Source: CAYTGM01 sp964437365 | GTDB lineage: Bacteria; Sumerlaeota; Sumerlaeia; SLMS01 | Assembly (NCBI GenBank): GCA_964437365.1 | Contig: CAYTGM010000002.1 | Span: 1-64,000 of the forward strand | Length of the DNA: 64,000 bases | Direction: 5' to 3' | Shown: positions 36,461 through 46,079 of the stretch, one piece after another | How the letters are laid out: each line of letters begins with the position of its first letter | Position numbering within the stretch: the first letter of the stretch is position 1 | Notes under the pieces: model-generated | Seen by the model: only the letters and a program-made list of their open reading frames with translations | Told to the model about the DNA's origin: nothing | The model's database searches: none | Made by a program: the position numbers and the translations under genes

Positions 36461-36487
36461 AGGGTTTCATTCGTCTAGACGGTGGGG

Positions 36488-39001
36488 TCAGGAATCATCG
36501 CTGTTTTCCTCAGCTTCGTCTACTTCAGGCCCGTCACCAAGGTCGATCTGTTCGCCATCGTCCGTCTTGGCGTTTTCTTCTGCCACGCGAGAAAGAGCGA
36601 TGATACGGTCTGACTCGGCGATGTTCAGAAGTTTCACGCCTTGCGTGTTTCTTCCAATGACGCGCATGTCAGAAACCTTGAAGCGGATTGTCTGACCCTT
36701 CGCTGTGATCATGATCATCTCGTCGCTATCGATGACTTCGTTGATGCCAACGATAAGCCCCGTGCGGTCGGTGATCTTCATGTTGATCACACCTTTACCG
36801 CCTCGGTTGATGACGCGGTAGTCGTCTATATCAGAGCGTTTACCCATGCCCTTCTCGGCGACAGTGATAATCGTGCTGCCAGGTCGGAGCATTTCCATCC
36901 CAACAACATAATCATCTTTCGCCAGCGCGATACCACGAACACCCTGGGTGAAGCGACCAGAAGAACGCAGGGACGATGCTTTGAAGCGAATCGCCATGCC
37001 CTCACGTGTCGCAATAAAGACGTCGGATGTATCGTCAGCAAGTTTGACGGTTTCAAGCTCGTCGCCCTTATTGACCTTCATGGCCTTGATGCCGCCCTTA
37101 CGCGGGTTGCTGTAGGCAGACAGTTTGTTCTTCTGAACCTGACCGTTCTTCGTACAGAAGATCAGTGACTTGTCGTCGGTGAATTCTGGTATACACACAA
37201 CGGCTTCGATCTTCTCGTCTTTCTCGAGCGCTTCGAGAAGGTTGACGATCGGTCGGCCTTTCGTTGCGCGGCCACCCTGAGGAAGCTCCCAGACTTTCAG
37301 CCAGTAAGCCTTACCCTTGTTGGTGAAGAACATCAGGTAGTTATGGGTGGTACCCACAAAAAGATGTTCCACCCAATCCTCTTCTTTTGTTTCTGCACCA
37401 ATGAGGCCTTTGCCGCCACGGCGTTGCTTGCGATAGAGATTTGTGTCTGTTCGCTTGATGTAGCCGAGGTGGCTGATCGTGATGACCATGCGTTCGTCAG
37501 CAATGAGATCTTCAACGGTCATTTCACCTGGATCATCGATGATTTCGGAACGTCGAGGATTATTGAATTTCTTTTTTGTGTCCTGAAGGTCTTTGCGGAT
37601 CACGGAATACTGCTTTTTCTCAGAACCGAGAATTTCTTCGAGTTCTGCTATACGCTTTTTCAAAGCATCGGCCTCGTCCTGAAGTTTATTCACTTCGAGT
37701 GCCGTTAGAGTTCTGAGGCGCATTTCAAGGATAGCGTCAGCTTGCCTCTTGGAGAGTTCGAAGTTCTCCATCAAGCGGGTGCGGGCTGTATCCGTATCCT
37801 TCGATTCACGAATGATCTTAATAACTTCTTCGATGTTAGCGAGGGCGATCAGGAGGCCTTCAACGATGTGTAGACGTTCCTGAGCTTTATTCAGATCGTA
37901 GCGGGTTCCGCGCAGCAGTACTTCGCGGCGGTGCTGCAGATACAGGTGGAGAATCCTCATCAGCGAGAGGTAGCGTGGCTGCTGGTTCACAATCGCAAGA
38001 AGGATCACTCCAAAGTTTGTTTGAAGAGAGGTCTTCTTATAAAGGTTGTTGATGATAACCTGAGGTTCTTCACCACGACGGAGCTCAATGACGATACGCA
38101 TTCCATCACGATCAGACTCGTCACGTATATCAGTAATACCGACAAGTTTCTTATCTCGCACCTGGGCTGCGATATCAGCGATCAGGTTGGCTTTATTTAC
38201 CTGGAAAGGGAGCTCGGTAACAATGACAGCTTCTTTGCCGTTCTTGAGCTTTTCCGAAAAGCATCGAGCGCGCATCGTAACGCGTCCACGGCCTTTCGCG
38301 TAGGCGTCTCTGATTCCTTCGCGTCCCATGAGATAGCCACCGGTTGGAAAATCCGGTGCGGGAAGAACTTTCATAATCTCGCTGAGGCTTACCTTGGGCT
38401 TATCAATAATTTTGATAAGAGCATCGATCACTTCACCCAGGTTATGAGGAGGGATCTTAGTGGCCATTCCCACGGCAATTCCCTCTGAGCCGTTTACAAG
38501 CAGGTTGGGGAAAGAGGAAGGAAGAACAGAGGGTTCAAGTTCCTTACCATCATAGGTCGGTAGAAAGTCGACGGTATCCTTCTCGATATCGGTCAGCATC
38601 GCCTCACCGGCGGCCGCCATCCGGGCCTCTGTGTAACGCATCGCCGCGGGTGGATCGCCGTCAACAGAGCCGAAGTTACCTTGTCCTTGAATCAGAGGAA
38701 CGCGCATGGACCAGGGCTGGGCCATACGTACAAGAGAGTCATAAATCGCTGAGTCACCGTGAGGGTGGAAGTTACCCATCACTTCACCAACAATCTTCGC
38801 CGACTTCGATGGCGGGCGGTTGGAGCGGAATCCTCGGTCATAACTTGCGTAAAGTATTCTTCGGTGAACGGGCTTTAGACCGTCACGCACATCAGGGAGC
38901 GCACGGCTGACAATAACCGACATCGAGTAATCGAGGAAGGAGTTGCGCATTTCCTCTTCAATGGCGATCGGGGTTATACTTTCTCGGGTTGTTTCATCCA
39001 T
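36488..39001 (-). CDS. gyrA: DNA gyrase subunit A
   Basis: GyrA is the cutting and rejoining subunit of DNA gyrase. The 837 residues include ALPDVRDGLKPVHRRILYA, the quinolone-determining HPHGDSAIYDSLVRMAQP (Ser and Asp at the usual sensitive positions) and the catalytic Tyr in AAMRYTEARM near residue 123. The C-terminal beta-pinwheel carries the GyrA box QRRGGKG, which separates it from ParC. An acidic tail (DLGDGPEVDEAEENSDDS) ends the protein. gyrB is not adjacent, so the usual gyrBA pair is split here. The start MDETTRES is near the normal position. Confidence 0.98.
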   Translation of the reverse strand: MDETTRESITPIAIEEEMRNSFLDYSMSVIVSRALPDVRDGLKPVHRRILYASYDRGFRSNRPPSKSAKIVGEVMGNFHPHGDSAIYDSLVRMAQPWSMRVPLIQGQGNFGSVDGDPPAAMRYTEARMAAAGEAMLTDIEKDTVDFLPTYDGKELEPSVLPSSFPNLLVNGSEGIAVGMATKIPPHNLGEVIDALIKIIDKPKVSLSEIMKVLPAPDFPTGGYLMGREGIRDAYAKGRGRVTMRARCFSEKLKNGKEAVIVTELPFQVNKANLIADIAAQVRDKKLVGITDIRDESDRDGMRIVIELRRGEEPQVIINNLYKKTSLQTNFGVILLAIVNQQPRYLSLMRILHLYLQHRREVLLRGTRYDLNKAQERLHIVEGLLIALANIEEVIKIIRESKDTDTARTRLMENFELSKRQADAILEMRLRTLTALEVNKLQDEADALKKRIAELEEILGSEKKQYSVIRKDLQDTKKKFNNPRRSEIIDDPGEMTVEDLIADERMVITISHLGYIKRTDTNLYRKQRRGGKGLIGAETKEEDWVEHLFVGTTHNYLMFFTNKGKAYWLKVWELPQGGRATKGRPIVNLLEALEKDEKIEAVVCIPEFTDDKSLIFCTKNGQVQKNKLSAYSNPRKGGIKAMKVNKGDELETVKLADDTSDVFIATREGMAIRFKASSLRSSGRFTQGVRGIALAKDDYVVGMEMLRPGSTIITVAEKGMGKRSDIDDYRVINRGGKGVINMKITDRTGLIVGINEVIDSDEMIMITAKGQTIRFKVSDMRVIGRNTQGVKLLNIAESDRIIALSRVAEENAKTDDGEQIDLGDGPEVDEAEENSDDS

Positions 39002-39370
39002 AGTTTAGAGCATCGTCTCCGGGCATTTGAGTCTACGGGAACGTGAGACTGGAGCCATTTCAGGCGGTAAAAAGTGATTTTGTAGCTATGACGGATCAGT
39101 GGCAAGAGCGAATCGTTCAGATTGGTCTTCTCTTGTGAAAAACTACATCATTTCCTGTTCATTGAAGCACGAGCGCGTCCAATCTTTTTCTCAATGTTGA
39201 TCAGTTTAATCAAATTTCTTTTGCCACAAATTGAAATTTGCAAATCCTCCACAATAAATTCACTTGATAAATTGTGGGAAAGCCAACCAAGTACAATCTG
39301 GCATCGGATGAGTCCGCTAATGAAGGCCAGAAAACGAAACTTTACTAACGCAAGGAGAACAATCCTCATC
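39002..39370. other. Divergent promoter region of gyrA and the prepilin gene
   Basis: About 370 AT-rich bases. An open frame covers the right part and joins the prepilin in frame, but that upstream stretch has no family similarity and lies before the conserved prepilin leader, so I treat it as untranslated. No clear sigma54-type promoter was found. Confidence 0.4.
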
Positions 39371-40045
39371 ATGAAGAAAGCATTTACTCTGATCGAACTG
39401 CTGATCGTCGTGGCGATTATCGCGATTCTGGCCGCCATTGCTGTCCCAAACTTTCTGGAAGCTCAGACTCGTTCTAAGGTGAGCCGGGCTAAGGCCGACA
39501 TGAGAACCCTCGCTACCGGGCTTGAAGCTTACCGCGTTGACGAGAACGCTTACCCCCTCAGCAATAACTTTGGAACAGCTTCGGCAGAACCTGCTCTTGG
39601 CAATATCCCGGTTCTTGAAAGACTTAGTACTCCAATCGCTTATTTAACCACCGGACTCCTGCCTGATCCATTTCTTACTAAATTTCGATCCGGCTCCATC
39701 AGCTCCAGTGACGGAGGTTGGACTCCGACTGCTGCCGTGAACGATGAGGTACAGTATTTCAAATATGCAACCCCGGGTGAGAACGGTCTTCAGGATGTCA
39801 ATGGTGCGGGCGATCGTGCTCTCTATTATTATATCCTTCAGTCGAATGGTCCAGACCTGACCTATCTCAACCTCTCTGGACTTCTACAATCCTCTTCCGC
39901 TGAAGTGAACACCATCAGGAATATATACGATCCAACCAATGGTACTGTTTCTCGTGGATCAGTCTTCCGCATTGGTGGTGTGACAACAGGCGATGGGAAT
40001 TACGGCGGAGCTTTCTTTAGCGCTGTTTCAAAAACTCAGGACTAA
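39371..40045 (+). CDS. Type IV prepilin-like / type II secretion pseudopilin G-like protein
   Basis: The 224-residue protein starts with a short basic leader and the class III signal AFTLIELLIVVAIIAILAAI. The residue before the cleavage site is Ala (MKKA) instead of the usual Gly, while Glu at +5 is kept. After the helix, VPNFLEAQTRSKVSRAKAD, LATGLEAYRVDENAYP and a PDPF segment match pseudopilins of the GspG type common in uncultured Gram-negative phyla. Members either build pseudopili or act as single surface proteins. The ATG at 39371 has AAGGAGAA about 13 bases upstream. No pilus or secretion genes are nearby, so it is an orphan in this window. Confidence 0.88.
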   Translation: MKKAFTLIELLIVVAIIAILAAIAVPNFLEAQTRSKVSRAKADMRTLATGLEAYRVDENAYPLSNNFGTASAEPALGNIPVLERLSTPIAYLTTGLLPDPFLTKFRSGSISSSDGGWTPTAAVNDEVQYFKYATPGENGLQDVNGAGDRALYYYILQSNGPDLTYLNLSGLLQSSSAEVNTIRNIYDPTNGTVSRGSVFRIGGVTTGDGNYGGAFFSAVSKTQD

Positions 40046-40075
40046 ACTGACATCTGACCTAAAAGTTGGTTCAAT

Positions 40076-40105
40076 AAGCCGCTGGTGTTTGCTGGCGGCT
40101 TTTTT
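40076..40105 (+). terminator. Rho-independent terminator of the prepilin gene
   Basis: AAGCCGCTGG pairs with CTGGCGGCTT with two G-T pairs and a six-base loop, followed by six T residues. The mnmE stop abuts it on the other side, so it may also stop transcripts from mnmE. Confidence 0.88.
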
Positions 40106-41510
40106 ATTTACCCAGACAGAATGTTGAGAAGACCGCATCCAGAATCTCTTCGTCCAGATCAGATTTGCCCAGGATGCTGTCTATTTCTGAGAGAGCAGAT
40201 TGCAAGTCGACCACAATGAACTCGGTTGAGAGGTCGTTCTTCATCGCTTCTATGCACTGATGTAAAGCATCAGCAGCCTTTCGCAGGGCATCCACATGAC
40301 GCTTGCTTGTCAGGGTGAGTTGATCAGAAGAGTCGGACGTACCCGACGAGATCATCGATAGAACTTTCTCTTCCAGGGTCGCTAGTGAAGAACGGTCGTT
40401 CGTACTTGTTACCACAATACTGGATTGATCTGTTCGTGTAAAGCTGTTGCGAAGTGATTTCAGCTTTTCCTGAACATCGAACAGGTCGGACTTATTGAAG
40501 ATAACGAGGTGATTTTCTTTCGCAAGGTTTGTATATTCGTTGAGAGCATCTGAGAGATTTGAAGAGGCATCCACTACAAAAAGGATCAGGTCGGCGGCAT
40601 CTATCTCTTCGCGCGACCGCTCGATACCCATCGCTTCGATGTCCTCGGCCTCAAACCGGAGGCCAGCGGTGTCAACAAGGGTAAGAGGGATGCCTTGAAG
40701 GTCAACAACTGCCTCTAGAGTATCACGTGTGGTTCCTGCATGTGGTGTAACAATAGCACGTTCCCTCTTGAGAATTGCATTGAAGAGGGAAGATTTTCCT
40801 GCATTTGGCGGTCCTGCAAGAACAACACGGGCACCCTTTTGAAGCAGCTTTCCGCGTTCATAACTCTCTAACAGGTGAGCGATCTTTTCGTTTGCTTTTT
40901 GTATAGATGAAAGAAGCCGGTCTTTGTCGGTATCTGGTATATCTTCTTCGGGATAGTCCACCGCGGCTTCCAGCTCGGCGGTTACCTGGATGAGGTCGTG
41001 TCGCCATTCAAGGAGTTCCTTTGAAAGGCCACCCCGAAATTGTTGCAGAGCTGCTCTTCGAGCTCCATCTGTCTGTGAATTTGTCAGGTCAGCAATTGCT
41101 TCAGCCTGTGTAAGATCAACCTTATTATTGATCCAGGCTCTTCGCGAAAACTCCCCCGGGGAAGCCATGCGAGCCCCCAGCGAGAGAGTTGCTTCGACAA
41201 CACGATCAACGATGGCGGGGGAGCCGTGAAGGTGGAACTCGACAACGTCTTCTCCTGTAAATGAATTCGGTGCCTTCCAGTAAACGACCAGTCCTTTGTC
41301 TAAGACTTCCCCGGTAGATGGATTTTGAATCTGTCTAAGGTATAGCTTTGAGTATTCAAGATCTTTGACAGGGGTAATACAAAGTGAAGACCCTATGCGA
41401 TGACTCTCTGATCCCGAGAGCCTGACAACGGCTACGGCTGCAACTCCTGAGCCGGTTGCGGGAGCCACAATTGTGTCTTTGTCTGATAATGTATGGACAT
41501 TACGGGCCAT
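40104..41510 (-). CDS. mnmE: tRNA modification GTPase MnmE (TrmE)
   Basis: MnmE with MnmG makes 5-carboxymethylaminomethyl-type changes on the wobble uridine of some tRNAs. The 468-residue protein has the N-terminal tetrahydrofolate-binding domain (IVAPATGSGVAAVAVVRLSG, SFTGEDVVEFHLHGS). It also has a helical domain with an inserted Ras-like G domain (GPPNAGKSSLFNAIL, GTTRD, DTAGLR, NKSD), and ends in CLGK, where the catalytic Cys sits. Length is normal. Its start overlaps the end of the parvulin gene by 11 bases, so the two are coupled. mnmG is not in the window. Confidence 0.97.
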   Translation of the reverse strand: MARNVHTLSDKDTIVAPATGSGVAAVAVVRLSGSESHRIGSSLCITPVKDLEYSKLYLRQIQNPSTGEVLDKGLVVYWKAPNSFTGEDVVEFHLHGSPAIVDRVVEATLSLGARMASPGEFSRRAWINNKVDLTQAEAIADLTNSQTDGARRAALQQFRGGLSKELLEWRHDLIQVTAELEAAVDYPEEDIPDTDKDRLLSSIQKANEKIAHLLESYERGKLLQKGARVVLAGPPNAGKSSLFNAILKRERAIVTPHAGTTRDTLEAVVDLQGIPLTLVDTAGLRFEAEDIEAMGIERSREEIDAADLILFVVDASSNLSDALNEYTNLAKENHLVIFNKSDLFDVQEKLKSLRNSFTRTDQSSIVVTSTNDRSSLATLEEKVLSMISSGTSDSSDQLTLTSKRHVDALRKAADALHQCIEAMKNDLSTEFIVVDLQSALSEIDSILGKSDLDEEILDAVFSTFCLGK

Positions 41511-42540
41511 TTACTTTGCTTTCATCAGTCTTGATAGAACGCAGTTCGTAACCATCAGAGACTCGTATATCATTTTCTGCACGCAACTTTTTAATCTGTA
41601 TATTTTCCTGTTCCTTCACTTTCTCTCTAAACTCAAGGAGCGCAGGAGTTTCAAAGTCGATAACCTTGAAGAGGTGGTAGCGGTTTTGAGCTTCGTAGGG
41701 CTCGGAGATTTCTCCGAAAGGTGTCTCGAGTGCTCTTTTCCAGATGCCTTCAGCAAGCTGACCTTGTTTCAGCCAGCCCAGGATCCCTGCAGTTTGTGCT
41801 GTGTAGGGGTCTTCACTATACATTAATGCTGCTTCTTCGAAGGTAATGCCCGCTTCGATATCTCGCCTGATAGCAAGGGCTTTCTTTTGGACATCCTGTT
41901 TTGAGTTGGGGTCTCCAGGTTTGTAGGTGAGGACGATTTGTGCGAGAAGGATACGGCTCGCATTTTCCAGTTTGTATTCCTGATTCAGATCCGAGGAGAG
42001 GTTGGTATAATTGACCAGGGCCTGTCGGATCAGGATATCGCTGATAACTTTGCTTCTGACATATCGGCGAACTTCAGAATCTGTGAAACCTGCTTCCTCG
42101 ATCCGATCCAGGAATCGGATTTCACCGCCGGCATATTCGTGAAGACGGTCCATATAGGATGCGACTTCGCCCTGGATGGTTTCTTCCTCGGGCTCCTCGA
42201 GATGGAAGTCTGCCCAACTGGTCAGGAGAAAATCATCAATCATTCTGGTGAGTGCTGCTTCCCGGAGTTGCTGATCGGGCAGAGCGAGATCATCGCCACG
42301 AGCAAGCCTCGTTTCAAGAACGAAGAGATCGAGGTCTCGGACCGTGAAAATCTGTCGGTTGATCGTTGCAATAATCTTTTGAGGTGGGTCAGGTGCTCCA
42401 TCTTGGGCCAGTCCGGGGGACGAAAAGAGGGTAAAAGCGACAAAAAGCCCAGAGATTGCCCTCAGAAGCGAAAAAACTCTTAAATCAGGGTAAACCCACC
42501 GTTGACTTGTAATAGGTATTTCGATAATGTTTTTTTTCAT
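41500..42540 (-). CDS. Periplasmic parvulin-type peptidyl-prolyl isomerase (SurA/PrsA-like)
   Basis: From the ATG at 42540 the protein is 346 residues with a signal peptide (hydrophobic core about residues 20-40, cleavage near GLAQD). A SurA-like N-terminal helical part (IIATINRQIFTVRDLDLFVLE) is followed by a parvulin domain at about residues 195-300. The latter has FEEAALMYSEDPYTAQTAGILGWLKQGQL and a YHLFKVIDFE end. Such proteins fold outer-membrane or secreted proteins in the periplasm. A frame continues 43 codons further upstream, but it lacks a signal peptide at its start, so I chose the later ATG. Confidence 0.88.
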   Translation of the reverse strand: MKKNIIEIPITSQRWVYPDLRVFSLLRAISGLFVAFTLFSSPGLAQDGAPDPPQKIIATINRQIFTVRDLDLFVLETRLARGDDLALPDQQLREAALTRMIDDFLLTSWADFHLEEPEEETIQGEVASYMDRLHEYAGGEIRFLDRIEEAGFTDSEVRRYVRSKVISDILIRQALVNYTNLSSDLNQEYKLENASRILLAQIVLTYKPGDPNSKQDVQKKALAIRRDIEAGITFEEAALMYSEDPYTAQTAGILGWLKQGQLAEGIWKRALETPFGEISEPYEAQNRYHLFKVIDFETPALLEFREKVKEQENIQIKKLRAENDIRVSDGYELRSIKTDESKVNGP

Positions 42541-42610
42541 ATGATTGTCCGAAGGCAACTTTTCCCACCTTCCTTCGGCTTCTGCTCTTCTAAACTTGGA
42601 GTCAAATGCA

Positions 42611-43423
42611 ATGAGTAATTGGGTCCTACTTATCCCCCCATCAGAGTCGAAGGCGACTCCTCCTGCCAACGGTGCACTCTATAAGAATGCCAGGGCCAAC
42701 AGAAAGACAAACTCTTTCAAAGAGCTGGACAAACTTCGAGGCATGCTCATCGACGAAGTTCAAGGGGCTATTAACAGAGGAACAGGGTTGGATAAACTTT
42801 TCGAAGTTTCGGGGAAGTCTCTGAAAGAAGCAATCGACTGGAATGACCGCATCATGGAAGCGACAACCCTTCCCGCTCGAGAACTCTACACAGGAGTGAT
42901 GTGGGAAGCCATTAACTATAAGACACTGAAGGCCGAGGAAAAGAAACGCTTCGACAAGAATACAATCATCTTCAGCGGACTCTTTGGGGTGTTGCGGCCA
43001 ACGGACAAAATTCCCGCGTACAAGCTGAAAATTGGTGCTAACATGGGTGGCGCCGTAGGCCGGATCATCAACTATTGGAAACGCCCTGTAAGCGAGGTTC
43101 TCAGAAAAGAGCTTCGAAGCAAAGTTGTCTGGGATTTTCTTCCCGATCAACACAAGCGTGTCTGGGATAACACGGGCGAAGTGAAGGCAAGGCATCAGGT
43201 GAAGTTCGTAAAGAGAATCATTAGAAGCGGCGTTGCTGAATATAAGACGATCAGTCACCATTCAAAGGCGCTTAAAGGTGCTTTGATCAGGCATCTGCTT
43301 GCCAAAGATGCTGCTTCACCGAAGGATTTGAATGACTTTGTGCATCCTGACGGGTATCGATTTAATCGGGACTTGAGTGTTATAGACAGGCGACAGTCAC
43401 TTCTTGTTTTCGCTGCTGATTAG
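42611..43423 (+). CDS. yaaA: YaaA family peroxide-stress protein (DUF328)
   Basis: YaaA-type proteins lower free iron and limit DNA damage under peroxide stress in E. coli; the biochemical activity is linked to a DNA-binding fold. The 270-residue protein starts with WVLLIPPSESKATPP, the form typical of the branch outside Enterobacteria. It contains ATTLPARELYTGVMWEAINY, IFSGLFGVLRPTDKIPAYKL, VWDFLPDQH and ends HPDGYRFNRDLS. GGAG lies about ten bases before the ATG. A longer frame from 42545 has no similarity and overlaps the promoter region of the divergent parvulin gene. Confidence 0.88.
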   Translation: MSNWVLLIPPSESKATPPANGALYKNARANRKTNSFKELDKLRGMLIDEVQGAINRGTGLDKLFEVSGKSLKEAIDWNDRIMEATTLPARELYTGVMWEAINYKTLKAEEKKRFDKNTIIFSGLFGVLRPTDKIPAYKLKIGANMGGAVGRIINYWKRPVSEVLRKELRSKVVWDFLPDQHKRVWDNTGEVKARHQVKFVKRIIRSGVAEYKTISHHSKALKGALIRHLLAKDAASPKDLNDFVHPDGYRFNRDLSVIDRRQSLLVFAAD

Positions 43424-43601
43424 AGGGATCCTCACAGGATCTGCTCATTATGCGCAGCATGCAAGCCTGTTCGTTGAACATCTGGAATCTTGAAATAGAA
43501 CCACTCTTACTCTGTTGGCATCCCTGCAGCTCTATTACTTTCGGGGCTCTATTTTAACGATTACTTTCGAAGATCACTTTAAGCGAAGAAATATTCAAAA
43601 A

Positions 43602-44795
43602 TTATGCGCTCTTCTTATTGAGAAGATATTCATAGGTCTTTACCATACGCTTCGTACCTTCAACAGAGTCATGTCTCTCTGAAATCTCTCGTGCGTTGTG
43701 AGCTTTGACTGTTTCTCGTTCTTGAAGGGTTAATTCATTGCAGTAAAGGAGAGCTTTTCCAATCATTTGGGGTGACGTTTCATCCAGAATACAGGCGACT
43801 GTTTTTCCCTCTCTTATTTCCTCCAGAGAGCAACACTCACTTTGATAGCAGGGCAATTTGGGGACGATTGTCAGGCACCCGGAAGCTACGGACTCAAGAT
43901 AGCTCATAGAGAGCAAATCGGCATCTGGAACCATGACTGACAGATCGCATTCTCTGTATAGTTCGGCCATTTGCAGCTCAGTAAGCTTTTTTTCCACTAG
44001 ATATATAAAGTTACTTCCATCAGGAGCGATCAGACTTCTCAATCTCGACCAGGATTGATCCGAGGTGCCTCCTCTCAGGAAGATAAGGAGCGGAGCATCC
44101 TCAGGTTTTGCGTGAGAAGAACGAAGCATTTCCTGATACCCTTTGATGATGAGCTCAGGCTGATAATTGGGATTCGCTGACCTTGGGCTCAGGATAAGAC
44201 TTCGATGTTCGGGTATGCCAAGGTCAGTGCGAATTGAACTGCTGGATTCCTCACCCTTTAGATGGAACACATTTGTGTCTATTCCCCATGAGAACAATTT
44301 AAATTTTTCCAATGGTTCGCCCGACCAAGCGGACCAGGGCTTCTCCATACCGGGCGCATTGCTTGTAATGACATCAGCACTCTGAACTGACTTTCTGACC
44401 AGTGAAGCTTTCTCTGTCTTCTCTCTTCTGAGATTCTGCATGTCACTTCCCCATGGCGTTAGTATGCGTATATATTCAGGGAAATCGCTCAGCATCGGAC
44501 CGTAGTTCAATGCCTCATGTGCATGTACAATATCGGGGTTCAACTCCTCTATGGTGCTTCTCCAGGCTCGAGCTTTATGTCTGTTGTTTGCAAGTGTATC
44601 CTTTGAGAGCCAGAAGTATCTCGCCTTGTCCATGAAGGACCACTGCGGAGAATAAACGGATATACCAGAATAATCCTGAGTCTCAAGGGGTGGTTTGTCA
44701 CTGCAAACACTAACTTTAAGTCCCTCGGCTCTAAGTCGCCTTGCCCAGCGATAGACATGTACTTTTTGTGCATTACCTGAGAGGGCGATATGCAT
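43602..44795 (-). CDS. GT4 family glycosyltransferase
   Basis: A 397-residue GT-B glycosyltransferase. The N-terminal half has VHVYRWARRLRAEGLKVSV, LNPDIVHAHEALNYGP and a TPWGSDMQN segment. The C-terminal half has SPRSANPNYQPELIIKGY, a long segment LTELQMAELYRECDLSVMVPD and SYLESVASGCLTIV, matching the donor-binding end of family 4. The usual EAMA motif is replaced by SYLES. It takes an activated sugar and extends a surface glycan. Its ATG overlaps the stop of the upstream GT4 gene by one base, so the two form an operon. The sugar is unknown. Confidence 0.88.
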   Translation of the reverse strand: MHIALSGNAQKVHVYRWARRLRAEGLKVSVCSDKPPLETQDYSGISVYSPQWSFMDKARYFWLSKDTLANNRHKARAWRSTIEELNPDIVHAHEALNYGPMLSDFPEYIRILTPWGSDMQNLRREKTEKASLVRKSVQSADVITSNAPGMEKPWSAWSGEPLEKFKLFSWGIDTNVFHLKGEESSSSIRTDLGIPEHRSLILSPRSANPNYQPELIIKGYQEMLRSSHAKPEDAPLLIFLRGGTSDQSWSRLRSLIAPDGSNFIYLVEKKLTELQMAELYRECDLSVMVPDADLLSMSYLESVASGCLTIVPKLPCYQSECCSLEEIREGKTVACILDETSPQMIGKALLYCNELTLQERETVKAHNAREISERHDSVEGTKRMVKTYEYLLNKKSA

Positions 44796-45991
44796 CAGCT
44801 CTTCTTACTTTCATTTAGAGCAGCAGAAATTGCTTTCTCAAGGAGAGAGGAGGCCATTTGACGCGTAAATCTATGGCGTACGTGTTCAAGGGCCTCTTCA
44901 GCTATATCGTAACGAAGGGTTGTATCTTCCATATACATGCGAATGGCTGTAGTTAATGCTTTCGTGTCCCCCTTGTTGATGATCAATCCTGCTGAGCCGC
45001 GGTGGACACTCCCTCTCTCGATTCGAGGCGTTTTTCTTCCATGGTCAAGGTTGTCTCTCGCCCCGGAAACATCCGTTGAGATAACAGGCAGCCCACAGGA
45101 CATTGCCTGAACCATCGCATTCGACAAGCCCTCCGAGTCACTACTGATAATAAGAGCCTGATACTGATGGAAGATTTCATGAGGGTTATTCACCCAGGGC
45201 TTCAGATGAATATTAGATTGAAGATTGTGATTGTCTATATAGTTCCGAAGCTTTGTTTCCTCTGGGCCTTTGCCAACCAGATCAAGCTGAGCCTCGGGTG
45301 TTTCCTGGACGACTTTTCGAAATGCCTCGAGGAGCATCACTAAATTCTTTTGTTCATGAAAGCGCCCGAGGAAGAGAAACCGAAGCTCTGAAGAAAGTGG
45401 AGTGACCTTTTCCGGCATATCCCAATCAATAATAGGGACAAACTGGTGGATGCGATTGGGAGTAACGCCTTCGTTGATCAGCTCTTCCTTGATTTTTTTC
45501 GTCATAGCCAGAAAGTGGGATCTTTCCTTAACTCTATTCCAGATATAGGTTCCTCCAAAACGTTTTTTGAGTAATGCAATATCTCCAAAGGCTTCACTGT
45601 TTGCGATCCGATGGAGGACGGGGCGATTGGTTGACGCAGCATTCCAGATCAGTGCGATGGAATATAGATCAACTTTAAATCCAAGAAGTATGTCCCACTT
45701 GTGACGATTACTGTATAGCTTCCAGAAAACCTGAAGGATCCATGTCAAACCCCACAACGGGCCGAAAGGGATGGGCGCCAGCTGGCGATAGATCCTTAAA
45801 TTTTTTGTCTCTTGTTCAGATGCTGGTAGACCTTTATCTTTCATGGTCAAGACACCAACTTTAGGACCCGCCTCTGCGACGGTCTGAGCCAACAATTGGC
45901 AGTTCTTCTCCATACCAGCACACTTTGCAGGAGGATAACCAGAAATAACAAAAACGATTCGCAGGTTGGAGTCTGAACTCTTTTCAGTCAT
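44795..45991 (-). CDS. GT4 family glycosyltransferase
   Basis: A second GT-B enzyme of 398 residues, upstream of and overlapping the previous one. It has VISGYPPAKCAGMEKNCQLLA at the N-terminus, FLFLGRFHEQKNLVMLLEAF in the middle, and VGKGPEETKLRNYI. SSDSEGLSNAMVQAMSCGLPVISTDV is the nucleotide-sugar binding signature of family 4, and RFTRQMASSLLEKAI ends it. The two are similar in layout but not in sequence. The pair follows the giant surface protein gene by a short gap. A role in modifying that protein or in lipopolysaccharide synthesis is possible. Confidence 0.93.
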   Translation of the reverse strand: MTEKSSDSNLRIVFVISGYPPAKCAGMEKNCQLLAQTVAEAGPKVGVLTMKDKGLPASEQETKNLRIYRQLAPIPFGPLWGLTWILQVFWKLYSNRHKWDILLGFKVDLYSIALIWNAASTNRPVLHRIANSEAFGDIALLKKRFGGTYIWNRVKERSHFLAMTKKIKEELINEGVTPNRIHQFVPIIDWDMPEKVTPLSSELRFLFLGRFHEQKNLVMLLEAFRKVVQETPEAQLDLVGKGPEETKLRNYIDNHNLQSNIHLKPWVNNPHEIFHQYQALIISSDSEGLSNAMVQAMSCGLPVISTDVSGARDNLDHGRKTPRIERGSVHRGSAGLIINKGDTKALTTAIRMYMEDTTLRYDIAEEALEHVRHRFTRQMASSLLEKAISAALNESKKS

Positions 45992-46079
45992 CGGGTTGCC
46001 AGATAGATCATTGCCTTGAAAGTGAATGGGTCTCCCTGAACAGGGAAACCCACTTCACAGAGGGAGTACAAGGTCTAAT

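Larger units (their letters stand above)
35266..36487. other. Long gene-poor region before the gyrA terminator
   Basis: About 1.2 kb with no supported gene. A 90-codon minus-strand frame (35950-36222) lacks family motifs and is rejected. The region holds a 7-bp stem CCTGGGA/TCCCAGG near 35787-35815, the interleaved repeats at 35884-35946, and two terminator-like hairpins near gyrA. Base composition is AT-rich in its first half. It may be decayed or transferred DNA. Confidence 0.5.

Noticed and set aside
39122..39370. In-frame 83-codon extension upstream of the prepilin
   Set aside because: The prepilin leader must be at the N-terminus for processing, and the extension has no similarity to anything; start moved to 39371.
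43424..43601. Gap after yaaA considered as a small RNA site
   Set aside because: No stem with a T-run and no repeat was found; it is an ordinary space between convergent genes.
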